Assembly: GCA_009889585.1 (NCBI GenBank)
Contig: WUQV01000308.1
Coordinates: forward strand, 1 to 36,227
Length of the DNA: 36,227 nucleotides
Source: Candidatus Bathyarchaeota archaeon
GTDB taxonomy: Archaea; Thermoproteota; Bathyarchaeia; Bathyarchaeales; WUQV01
Direction of reading: 5' to 3'
A program made the position numbers and the translations under genes. Under the pieces are notes generated by a model, which did not search any database, was not told where the DNA came from, and worked only from the letters and a program-made list of their open reading frames with translations. Below are positions 14,976 through 21,790 of this stretch, piece after piece (position 1 is the first letter of the stretch; each line of letters starts with the position of its first letter).

Positions 14976-15470
14976 ATGTCCGAGGAAACCTTTATAGAAA
15001 GAGTATTTAGAAGCGCTATCTACTGGATAGTAACGATGATCGCATTAGCGTCATTTTTATTGGCACTTTATAATATCATAAAAGACCTCTCATTGACCTT
15101 AGATATTACGACCGTCTTCTTCATAGTTATTGTGATGATCTTATTACGCTCCTTACAATCGGGGTTAACGGCTATAGAGAGGAGGATAATAAGAGGGTTT
15201 GAAAATTTGATCATTGAAATAGGGAAGCTAAGCGGAGGTCGAAGCTCAAATCCGGAGAGGAAGGAGGAAAGGAGGGAGGAAATAATGACTTCTGGAGGGG
15301 GAGCGTTCGCTGGTATGGTGATAGGTGGCGCAATAGGGTTGTTATTCGGCCCCGTTGGCGTCGTTATAGGAGGCATTATTGGGGCAATATTAGGGAATCA
15401 AGCCGAATATGAAGCTATAAAGGCAGAAAGGGAGAGAAGGATGAAGAAGGAAGTAGCTGCTAAGCGATAG
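14976..15470 (+). CDS. Small membrane protein with C-terminal glycine zipper
   Basis: I do not recognise this 164-residue protein. It has two hydrophobic helices in the N-terminal half (about 14-35 and 44-63) and a charged, basic/acidic linker (NPERKEERREE). Next comes a striking glycine-zipper hydrophobic segment (SGGGAFAGMVIGG, then GLLFGPVGVVIGGIIGAILG), and then a charged tail. Glycine zippers mediate tight helix packing in membranes and occur in channel-like and pore-forming proteins; no function can be assigned. It sits alone between DP1 and the convergent DUF99/cdc6 genes. The spacer after it is T-rich (CTTTTATTA), a possible terminator. Confidence 0.65.
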   Translation: MSEETFIERVFRSAIYWIVTMIALASFLLALYNIIKDLSLTLDITTVFFIVIVMILLRSLQSGLTAIERRIIRGFENLIIEIGKLSGGRSSNPERKEERREEIMTSGGGAFAGMVIGGAIGLLFGPVGVVIGGIIGAILGNQAEYEAIKAERERRMKKEVAAKR

Positions 15471-15542
15471 ATGGTCTTTCCTCTAGCTTCTGCCTTTTAT
15501 TAAGGATGGGCTAGGCGAGAAGCATAGCGCTGTTAGAATATT

Positions 15543-16175
15543 TTAACAACCTAGTAAGGGATTAACCTCTTTAGAACTCAGGGTCCTGCTGTTGTCACAC
15601 ACTTTGTAGATAGTGGATAAACACTTAGCTATTAGCCTGGCAACTCGAATTGGCTCAGGAACCCTGCAACAAGCGATCGAGGAGCGTATCACTTGAAGCG
15701 CCCAACCGACATCGGCGCCGACAACCTCCATGTAGAGAGGGGGCTCATGTGGAATCGAGATGACTTCGTAGATCGAGCCGAGCTTTTCAAACACCGCCCA
15801 TCTGACCCGCCAATCCTTAAAATGCCCTAACAAGGCCGCCTTAACGGCTGCGTTATCGGGCTTCGTCCTCGTCACTATTATCACGGGCTTCTCAAAGGCC
15901 TTGAATACGGACGTAGGGTCGATTAGGTTGAAGCCTGCGAAGGAGACGCCAGCGAGCATCACTGCGTCGAAATCCCAGCCCTTCAACATTATCAAAAGCT
16001 TCTCCGTGGCGTCCAACCCATCGACCGTTATCTCCTCCACTTTAACGTCGTCTATGCTCAACCCTTCCATCAGAACGGCTACGAACAAGGCCTTGTCGGT
16101 TCGATAGACGCCCTCCTTAGAGAATCCTCCGTCCTCAACTCCGACGAGTCGAAGCCGCCAGGCATCGTGGAACAT
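15543..16175 (-). CDS. DUF99 family protein (endonuclease V-like fold)
   Basis: A 210-residue archaeal DUF99 (COG1628/UPF0215) protein. It opens with RLRLVGVEDGGF, the family motif (usually GIDDG), and has ITVDGLDATEKL and VMLAGVSFAGFNLID, the conserved core of the RNase H-like/endonuclease V fold. The family has been linked to cleavage at deaminated bases, which would be DNA repair. Only the first in-frame start precedes the GVEDG motif, so the 41-base overlap with the end of cdc6 is real, and the two genes are very probably translationally coupled. Confidence 0.8.
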   Translation of the reverse strand: MFHDAWRLRLVGVEDGGFSKEGVYRTDKALFVAVLMEGLSIDDVKVEEITVDGLDATEKLLIMLKGWDFDAVMLAGVSFAGFNLIDPTSVFKAFEKPVIIVTRTKPDNAAVKAALLGHFKDWRVRWAVFEKLGSIYEVISIPHEPPLYMEVVGADVGWALQVIRSSIACCRVPEPIRVARLIAKCLSTIYKVCDNSRTLSSKEVNPLLGC

Positions 16176-17382
16176 GATCGATCAAGCGCTTAAGGCGTTC
16201 ATCTTCAGCGAATGCCTCCTTAATAACGCTACGGCCGACGCCTAAGCGAATCCTCCTCGTGCGCCCATATCGACCCATGCTGATGACGTTAGAGCTTAAC
16301 AAGCCGATGACGTCAAGCTCGTTAAGCAAGCTGCTGACGCGCCGCTGGGTCAAAGGTTCCAACCCCACCTCCTTGCAAAGCTCGCAGTAGATACCGTAGA
16401 TATCCCCCGTCGTGGCTCGGCTTGAGTCGACCTTGGCGAGTAAGTATGCGCTGCATAAGACGAGCTTCGAGTGCAATGGGAGGTTGCGAACGGCCTCGAT
16501 CACGCGATCGTGCTCAATACGCCTTTCTGCCAACCGCACGTGCTCCTCCGTCACTAAGTTAGCTCCTTCTCGCTCGGCGAGCTCGCCCGCCACGCGTAAA
16601 AGGTCTAACGCACGACGAGCATCGCCGTGTTCAGCTGCCGCTAATGCAGCGCAAAGGTTCAAAGCCCCTTCTAAGAGGGCTCCTTCTTGAAATGCCAACT
16701 TCGCGCGCTCTTGAAGTATGTCCCGTAGCTCAGCGGCGTTATAAGGCTTGAAGACTATTTCCTCCTCGCTTAAGGAGCTTAAGACGCGCGGGTCGAGCAA
16801 TTCCTTAAACCGTAGGTCGTTCGAGATTCCGATGATGGAAACCCTACTTCCTTGAAGCGATTCGTTAACCCTCGTTAATTCGTAAAGCGAGGTATCCCCG
16901 CATTCCTTAACCAGGTAGTCGATTTCATCCAATACGATGAGCAAGGAAGACCTTTGGGAGTTCAAACCGTCCTTCAATCGTTCGAAGATTTCGCCGGTGG
17001 CCAGCCCGGTGAAGGGAACTTTAACGTCGACGGCTGAACATAAGCTTGAGAGAACTCGATACTCGGTCCCTGCTAAGCGGCAGTTTACGTAACAAGATCG
17101 AACTGGAGCCTTAAGCTCACGGGATTTATTCATTAACCTTTCCAATACGTACTTAACGGCAGCAGTCTTCCCCGTGCCAGTCTTCCCATATATGAATAAG
17201 TTAGAGCATTTATAGCTTTTCAAAGCTGGCGCTATGACTTCTACTATTCGATGTATTTCTTCTTCCCTATGAGGTAGCTTATTAGGTATATAATGATGTT
17301 GTAGCACCTCTCTATCTCTAAATATCCTAGATTGATTTAACATACGTTCAAAGATGCTATCTAATGCGTCTTTTTGTTGCAC
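16135..17382 (-). CDS. orc1/cdc6: Orc1/Cdc6 replication initiator
   Basis: Binds origin recognition boxes and loads the MCM helicase. The 415-residue protein has an AAA+ module with P-loop GKTGTGKT at 66-73, Walker B LIVLDEID at 148-155, a sensor region IIGISNDLRF and arginine-rich PRVLSSLSEEEI, then a C-terminal winged-helix domain from about 330 (TGDIYGIYCELCKEVG, RRVSSLLNELDVIGLL). The length is typical. It starts with GTG, reading away from the origin that holds three ORB-type boxes within 450 bases upstream, the classical archaeal arrangement. The first 250 bases are AT-rich. It is the only initiator gene in the window and is followed by the overlapping DUF99 gene. Confidence 0.95.
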   Translation of the reverse strand: MQQKDALDSIFERMLNQSRIFRDREVLQHHYIPNKLPHREEEIHRIVEVIAPALKSYKCSNLFIYGKTGTGKTAAVKYVLERLMNKSRELKAPVRSCYVNCRLAGTEYRVLSSLCSAVDVKVPFTGLATGEIFERLKDGLNSQRSSLLIVLDEIDYLVKECGDTSLYELTRVNESLQGSRVSIIGISNDLRFKELLDPRVLSSLSEEEIVFKPYNAAELRDILQERAKLAFQEGALLEGALNLCAALAAAEHGDARRALDLLRVAGELAEREGANLVTEEHVRLAERRIEHDRVIEAVRNLPLHSKLVLCSAYLLAKVDSSRATTGDIYGIYCELCKEVGLEPLTQRRVSSLLNELDVIGLLSSNVISMGRYGRTRRIRLGVGRSVIKEAFAEDERLKRLIDHVPRCLAASTRRS

Positions 17383-17430
17383 GTTGAACGTCTACCTCTA
17401 ACGATTGCGCGTTATACGATGGCGCTGGAT

Positions 17431-17443
17431 TAGATAAATAAGT
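17431..17443 (-). promoter_or_regulatory. TATA box for cdc6
   Basis: Minus-strand ACTTATTTATCTA is centred about 55 bases before the GTG start of cdc6, predicting a leader of roughly 28 bases. ORB1 lies about 70 bases further upstream, so initiator binding could feed back on cdc6 transcription. Confidence 0.45.
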
Positions 17444-17513
17444 CGTACAAAGCCGTTGGGAGGATCGTAAGATAGTTTAAAGCGGGGCGAGATATAACCC
17501 CCTGGAGGCGCGC

Positions 17514-17535
17514 ACCCCTTTGTTTCCTATGGAAC
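17514..17535 (-). promoter_or_regulatory. Origin recognition box ORB1
   Basis: On the minus strand it reads GTTCCATAGGAAA followed by CAAAGGGGT, matching the archaeal ORB pattern (TTCCAxxGGAAAC-AAGGGG with a terminal G-string). The G-string points toward cdc6. Confidence 0.85.
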
Positions 17536-17596
17536 CATAAAAAGAAGCCCGATTAAAGGTTCTAAGAGCTCAAGCTTAAAGCGATAGCGTTAAAAA

Positions 17597-17630
17597 GCTA
17601 CTCGAAGGTTATTTTAAAAAATAATATAAC
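17597..17630. other. AT-rich tract, likely DNA unwinding element
   Basis: The stretch around 17607-17630 is almost pure A+T (TTATTTTAAAAAATAATATAA). It lies between ORB1 and ORB2, which face opposite ways, and abuts ORB2. This is where duplex opening is expected. Confidence 0.6.
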
Positions 17631-17652
17631 GATCCACAGGAAATGAAGGGGT
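17631..17652 (+). promoter_or_regulatory. Origin recognition box ORB2
   Basis: Reads GATCCACAGGAAA followed by TGAAGGGGT on the plus strand, opposite to ORB1, with its G-string pointing away from the AT-rich tract. Confidence 0.8.
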
Positions 17653-17705
17653 GCGGCCCTTCGATGGAGAAAACATCCCTTTGGCCAACGTTAAAGTGGT
17701 TGTTT

Positions 17706-17957
17706 GTGAAGTTCTTGTGAAGTTAACTCGTTAATTGCCTCCTCAAGCCCGTGGCCGAGCCGATTTTCACTTTTTTGCCTTCACTAAGCGTAAAGCTCGT
17801 ACCCCTTCGTTTCCGATGGAAGTAGCCGTTTTAAAACGCTTCTCCTCCTTATTCCTTCGGAGGCCATAAGTGAAGCTGTGAAGACAAAAGAAGTCGAGAT
17901 TTAGGCCATTTTCCCTCCTACGGCTCGTTTATGAAATTTTCACCTCCACCTCTTCAC
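17706..17957. repeat. Six GTGAAG hexamers in the origin
   Basis: Forward copies are at 17706-17711, 17717-17722, 17870-17875 and 17878-17883, and reverse copies at 17779-17784 and 17952-17957. The first pair forms a direct repeat TTGTGAAGTT with an 11-base period. By chance about 0.1 copies would be expected in 250 bases of both strands at equal base frequencies. They lie between ORB2 and the winged-helix gene and surround ORB3. Confidence 0.7.
17801..17822 (-). promoter_or_regulatory. Origin recognition box ORB3
   Basis: On the minus strand it reads CTTCCATCGGAAA followed by CGAAGGGGT, the same pattern and orientation as ORB1. Confidence 0.82.
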
Positions 17958-17995
17958 CTATCTCCATTAATGCGTGAAAGCCGACTAACGCTTAG

Positions 17996-18406
17996 ATGCC
18001 AGCAAGGAAGATGAGGGTGGAGGTGTTCGATCGAGGGGGCGATCGTTACGTCATCACCGTAGAGGGGCAGGTCACGAGGGAGAAGGCCTATCGAGTCTTC
18101 GACTTAATCGAGCTCTTGGGAGGGATCCCGAACTCATCGTTAAGGAATAGCTCGGCCGAGCTCTCTAAAATCGATAGAGTTCGTTCAATCGTAGAGAGGT
18201 ACTTCCCCTTGGTGTGGTTCTCGTCGAAGGACGTTCAATTTACGTACGAACGAGAGCTCGGGGAGTCGATTAAGTTGAGCACGGTCTCTACTTATTTATC
18301 TCGATTGGTAGATCGAGGCTTCTTAATGGTAGAAGGAGGACCTAATGCTAAGCGTTATAGGATGATAACCGAAATAGCACGAAGCGCCTTACACCTTATG
18401 AAGTAG
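17996..18406 (+). CDS. Small winged-helix protein beside the origin
   Basis: A 136-residue protein I cannot assign to a named family. Residues 1-45 form a beta-rich, charged segment (RVEVFDRGGDRYVITVEGQ, then EKAYRVFDLIELLGG). Residues 50-136 look like a winged helix: SKIDRVRSIVERYFPLVWFSS, then LSTVSTYLSRLVDRGFL as recognition helix, and MVEGGPNAKRYRMI as the wing. It begins at the right edge of the origin, opposite cdc6, so the two flank oriC divergently. The position suggests an origin- or replication-linked DNA-binding protein, comparable in idea to the small winged-helix origin factors described in some Thermoproteota, but sequence identity to those is not claimed. Confidence 0.6.
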   Translation: MPARKMRVEVFDRGGDRYVITVEGQVTREKAYRVFDLIELLGGIPNSSLRNSSAELSKIDRVRSIVERYFPLVWFSSKDVQFTYERELGESIKLSTVSTYLSRLVDRGFLMVEGGPNAKRYRMITEIARSALHLMK

Positions 18407-18586
18407 CAGGACTCTACCTTCGGAAGCTAACTATCGATTCCTTTCACGTCCCCTTCAAGAATATCTTCGTTGCTTCATTTTCATCACATCATAAATAAAA
18501 ATGGAAGAGGTAGAATGTCACTCTAACTCGAGCTAATACTTATGATTAAGCTTCTAGTGAGTTTACGATATTTAATGATGAAGAGT

Positions 18587-19267
18587 TCACGTAGCATTAG
18601 GACGCTCTTTAGATCCTCTTTCGAACCCTCTTAAGATCTTTAATGCCCCTTCATTAATACGATAGGAATACGGAACTTTTCTCATATCCCTCTCTAAGTA
18701 CCCTTGCTCATAAAGCTTCTTCATCAAACGGGCCGTATGTTCACGCGTAAGATTGATTCTACCCTTAATCTCTGGCACCGTTCTTTCCCCTTCATTCGCT
18801 AATATCTCTAAGACCATTAACTCGGTTCCAGTTAAACGAGCAATTGATCCCTCCATCGATATCGCCCTCCTATTAATCGGCTCATTTTCTACTGAAGCTT
18901 TAAGCTCAACTTGCTCTAACTTCATAAGCCTTCGCTCAATATCTTCTACTTTCTTACTTAGAACTTTAAAATCTTGCTTAATTTCATCTAACTCCGCTTG
19001 CCTTTGTCGCTTAACGGTAAGGCCTTCTCCTCTTAAGAGCAAGGCCTCAACCTTATATATGAGGAGGTTAAGGCGTTGTTCGCATACCTTCGACCAACGG
19101 TTGAAGATGGTTAAAGTAGAGCTTACGATGTCTTTAGCTTCTATGCGCTCCTTTTGAATTTCCCTCATCCTTTTGTAGTAAAGTATGGAAGCGCATACGC
19201 TTAAGGATAAGATGAAGGACGTTAAAATTAGAAGCAGCTCATGCATGTGATGGCCTCGCTTCATCAA
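18587..19267 (-). CDS. Membrane-anchored coiled-coil winged-helix regulator
   Basis: A 226-residue protein in three parts. Residues 8-28 form one hydrophobic helix (HELLLILTSFILSLSVCASIL). Residues about 30-120 are a long charged coiled coil (EIKQDFKVLSKKVEDIERRLMKLEQ). Residues 140-215 form a MarR/ArsR-like winged helix (TGTELMVLEILANEGERTV, PEIKGRINLTREHTARLMKKLYEQGYLERD). The DNA-binding domain would face the cytoplasm at the end of a long stalk. Alternative ATG starts exist within the first eight codons; a TATA-like CCTTAATGTG lies about 33 bases upstream of 19267. The target is unknown. Neighbours are the origin-side winged-helix gene and a conserved hypothetical. Confidence 0.65.
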   Translation of the reverse strand: MMKRGHHMHELLLILTSFILSLSVCASILYYKRMREIQKERIEAKDIVSSTLTIFNRWSKVCEQRLNLLIYKVEALLLRGEGLTVKRQRQAELDEIKQDFKVLSKKVEDIERRLMKLEQVELKASVENEPINRRAISMEGSIARLTGTELMVLEILANEGERTVPEIKGRINLTREHTARLMKKLYEQGYLERDMRKVPYSYRINEGALKILRGFERGSKERPNAT

Positions 19268-19346
19268 CGTGACTTAACGATCACGAGTAGATCACATTAA
19301 GGCGGATTAAAGCGTTATTACGACGTACTTGTGACATCACGTTAGA

Positions 19347-19811
19347 TTACCGAGGCGAAAGATCCTTCAGCATGAGCTCTATTTCTTCACGAAGGCCGCT
19401 AATCGCCTTTACGAATTTATCGCGTTCTTCACGTTCGTTTAAAACGCCTTTATACGCCTTGACGTAATCCTCGAGCTTGTTGGCGAGCTCGACGTAAGGG
19501 AGAAGGCTCACGTGCTCGAGGAGCCCTAAGTACCCTAGCAGAAGCACGGTGTAAATAGCTCGAGCGATGTTCCTTCTGGCCTGTTGCAAGGTCCTATGGA
19601 AAGCGCCTTTAGTTGATTCCGACCTCGTTAACCTCAATCGAGCTTTTTCATCGTACCTTAACGGTTTCTCCGAGATATTCTCGGCTAAAACGTCTATTAA
19701 GAGCGTTTCCACTTGCGCTTTTGTTAAATGGCTGTTATTCATCAACGTTTTCACGATCGGATCGTTTAACAGCTGCTGCACATGCTCTCGAACTTGTTCC
19801 TTAAGGTTCAA
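19347..19811 (-). CDS. Conserved archaeal hypothetical protein, all-helical
   Basis: A 154-residue, probably all-alpha protein. The central block (YDEKARLRLTRSESTKGAFHRTLQQARRNIARAIYTVLLLGYLGL, residues about 53-97) is highly ordered and resembles a helix-turn-helix followed by a hydrophobic helix. I have the impression of similar sequences in other Thermoproteota genomes but know of no function. No transmembrane topology is certain; the hydrophobic helix is short. It lies 79 bases upstream of the membrane-anchored winged-helix gene on the same strand and may be its operon partner. Confidence 0.6.
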   Translation of the reverse strand: MNLKEQVREHVQQLLNDPIVKTLMNNSHLTKAQVETLLIDVLAENISEKPLRYDEKARLRLTRSESTKGAFHRTLQQARRNIARAIYTVLLLGYLGLLEHVSLLPYVELANKLEDYVKAYKGVLNEREERDKFVKAISGLREEIELMLKDLSPR

Positions 19812-20020
19812 ACCCTTGACCGAAATGCCGCTCCCTGAGTATACGCTTTCGTATACGAGCTTATAAAACGGAAGCCAAGCTCGATCGAAAGCAAAAGGGG
19901 AAGCATGTGGCGATAACTCATAGGGCTAGATAAGTGTAAAACTATCTTAAGCGCTAAAAGCTTATGGTGTTAACAAGTTTCTGACGGCTTTTACGAAGGT
20001 TAGACCTAAAGGAGGATTAC

Positions 20021-21067
20021 TTAGTACAATCTAGCCCTAGGAAGATGAATCCTAACGTCTCCTAATGACGCTGAAATTGATATAATATCTTTCATAGTTA
20101 AGAGGCCTGGCCTTGCAGCTAATACCTTTGGAATAATATTTATAATCATAGCCACAGTTCCTATATCTCCATGTATTCCTCCGATTATCCTCTCCTTAAT
20201 AGTAGGCTCACCTTCTATAATTACTTCATCATATGGCTCTTCTATACCTGCATGAGAGATAAACTCAAGCGTTATAACCTTCTTCCCATTCACTACTCCA
20301 TAAGCTATGCTCCTCAGGCCTGCAACTTGTCCAGGTTTAACTATTAAATAAGTCGTCTTAAGCTCCCTTTCAGCAATCACTGGCTCTGGTGGCAACTCGA
20401 CTATTTCTTCTATACTCCATCCTAAGGCTGAAGCTACTTGAGCTATGGACTCAAAGAAGCCAACATGTCCAGTTATCTCTTTAGTCTTAATCTTCTCTTC
20501 AAACTCTTTTTTGCTTAAACCAGTACCTATCTTCTTCTGATATGAAATTCTTCTATCCCCTGAATACATCATTCGTGTAACCTTAACGCTATCTATCCTT
20601 AAACAAGGCGCCGTTAAAACTATTGGCAACGTATCCATTAGAAAACCAGGATTTATCCCCGTTCCTAAAACGGTTACATCCTTCTCTAAGGCAGCTCTAT
20701 CAATCTTACTAGCTAGCTCAGGATACTTAAGCCATGGATAAGAAAGCTCTTCACATGTTGATACTACATTTAGCCCAGCGTTAATACATCTCATTATCTG
20801 AGGATATGTATCTTTTAGATAAGAGCTAGTAGCATGAATAACTACATCAGCCTTCACAGAGCCTAAAAGATCATCCACCATATCCGTTACTTCAACTCCG
20901 ATTGTTGCTTTAATTCCAACCACGTTTCCGAGGTCTCTTCCGATGATCTCTTTATCGATGTCGATTGCCCCTACTATAATGTATCCTTTCCTTCTAAGTA
21001 AATGTTGTGCAACCATCCTTCCGATCGCGCCAACCCCATATAAAACGACCCTGACTTGATCGCGCAA
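20021..21067 (-). CDS. DapB-like dehydrogenase, COG3804 (2,4-diaminopentanoate dehydrogenase-like)
   Basis: A 348-residue oxidoreductase with an N-terminal Rossmann domain (VVLYGVGAIGRMVAQHLL at about 7-24, then IVGAIDIDKEIIGRDLG) and the C-terminal domain of the dihydrodipicolinate-reductase-related family. CEELSYPWLKYPELASKID and GTGINPGFLMDTLP are diagnostic of COG3804. Characterised relatives are 2,4-diaminopentanoate dehydrogenases of ornithine fermentation; the other ornithine-pathway genes are absent, so the true substrate is uncertain. The start is a TTG preceded by a strong Shine-Dalgarno GGAGGTG at 7 bases, rare in this window. The gene is distinctly AT-rich against its neighbours, suggesting separate ancestry. 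It faces the two racemase/cyclase pseudogenes. Confidence 0.75.
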   Translation of the reverse strand: MRDQVRVVLYGVGAIGRMVAQHLLRRKGYIIVGAIDIDKEIIGRDLGNVVGIKATIGVEVTDMVDDLLGSVKADVVIHATSSYLKDTYPQIMRCINAGLNVVSTCEELSYPWLKYPELASKIDRAALEKDVTVLGTGINPGFLMDTLPIVLTAPCLRIDSVKVTRMMYSGDRRISYQKKIGTGLSKKEFEEKIKTKEITGHVGFFESIAQVASALGWSIEEIVELPPEPVIAERELKTTYLIVKPGQVAGLRSIAYGVVNGKKVITLEFISHAGIEEPYDEVIIEGEPTIKERIIGGIHGDIGTVAMIINIIPKVLAARPGLLTMKDIISISASLGDVRIHLPRARLY

Positions 21068-21074
21068 GATTACG

Positions 21075-21081
21075 CACCTCC
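21075..21081 (-). promoter_or_regulatory. Strong Shine-Dalgarno site fixing a TTG start
   Basis: GGAGGTG on the minus strand lies 7 bases before the TTG at 21067 and decides the start of the COG3804 gene. Most genes in this window appear leaderless, so it is unusual here. Confidence 0.7.
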
Positions 21082-21133
21082 TTTACCCATCCTCAAGCTG
21101 AGCCCTTCATTAAAAGTTTTAAATAAGTGCCAT

Positions 21134-21430
21134 GTGAACTATGACGAAGTTAGGCAGCAAGGATTTATTTATGAACTCTACAAAGCAGCCTGGAGGATAC
21201 GCTCTGCTTCTCCATTGCTTGAGGCTTTGATAGGACTTATATGTGGAGGCTGAACGAAGGTGGAAGAGCTCTTTTACTAACAGGCTTTAAGACACCTCCA
21301 CTAAATGTACAAGAGACGGATGGACCACTTGGTGTAGCCTCGATAGCTCGCGTTTTAAAGATAGCTTTTAACATAACTCCGATAATCGTTATTGAGGATG
21401 GTTCCATACATGTAATGGAGGCCTTAAGGC
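21134..21430 (+). pseudogene. Truncated D-glutamate cyclase-like gene (DUF4392)
   Basis: One frame from a GTG at 21134 gives VNYDEVRQQGFIYELYKAAW and ends LIGLICGG at a stop. After a frame change near 21245, the second frame gives GGRALLLTGF, then ETDGPLGVASIARVLKIAF and TPIIVIEDG. The TGF...ETDGPLG pattern is the signature of the DUF4392/D-glutamate cyclase family, which converts D-glutamate to 5-oxo-D-proline. The homologous protein is far longer, so only its N-terminal portion survives before the sequence passes into the racemase relic at about 21425. A TATA-like TTTTAAATAA (about 21115-21124) shared divergently with the COG3804 gene may be its old promoter. Confidence 0.6.
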
Positions 21431-21790
21431 CCTTCGAGCGAGAAAAATAGCCGTCGCTACACCGTATACAGATAAGTTAAATCAGCTTGAGAAAGTTTTT
21501 AGAGGCAAATGGCTTTAACGTTTTAAGCATTAAAGGCTTAGACATTGTATATAATTTTGAAATAGGGCTTCAGCCTCCAACGAAGGCTTATAAGATCAAA
21601 GGAAGTTTACACACGAGACATGGATTGCTTGCTCATTAGTTGTACAAACTTTAGGACAATAGAAGTAATAAATGTTCTAGGGGAGAGTTGGAAATTCCTG
21701 TAGCGTCGAGCAATACGGCGTCGTTGTGGATTTCCTTAAAAATGCTTCACGTCAGAAAGCTTCATAAGCGTGTAGGAGCCCTTTTTTAAA
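21422..21790 (+). pseudogene. Decayed Asp/Glu racemase or maleate isomerase-like gene
   Basis: Translation in shifting frames recovers a recognisable C-terminal half: ALRARKIAVATPYTDKLNQLEK, then after a +1 change at about 21510 GFNVLSIKGLDIVYNFEIG, after another at about 21625 DCLLISCTNFRTIEVINVL, and after a last one at about 21687 ELEIPVASSNTASLWISLKML. The ATPYT, SIKGL, ISCTN and PVxSSN motifs are those of the Asp/Glu racemase/arylmalonate decarboxylase/maleate isomerase superfamily, and the ISCTN cysteine is one of its two catalytic cysteines. The N-terminal half with the other cysteine is missing. At least three frameshifts make this clearly non-functional. Confidence 0.65.

Larger units (their letters stand above)
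17431..17995. other. oriC: Chromosomal replication origin (oriC)
   Basis: A 613-base gene-free stretch lies directly upstream of cdc6. It holds three copies of the archaeal origin recognition box in mixed orientation, an A+T-rich tract between two oppositely oriented boxes, and six GTGAAG hexamers. Opposed ORBs flanking an AT-rich unwinding element next to cdc6 is the established layout of archaeal origins. The TATA box for cdc6 (17431-17443) lies at its left edge. Confidence 0.88.
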
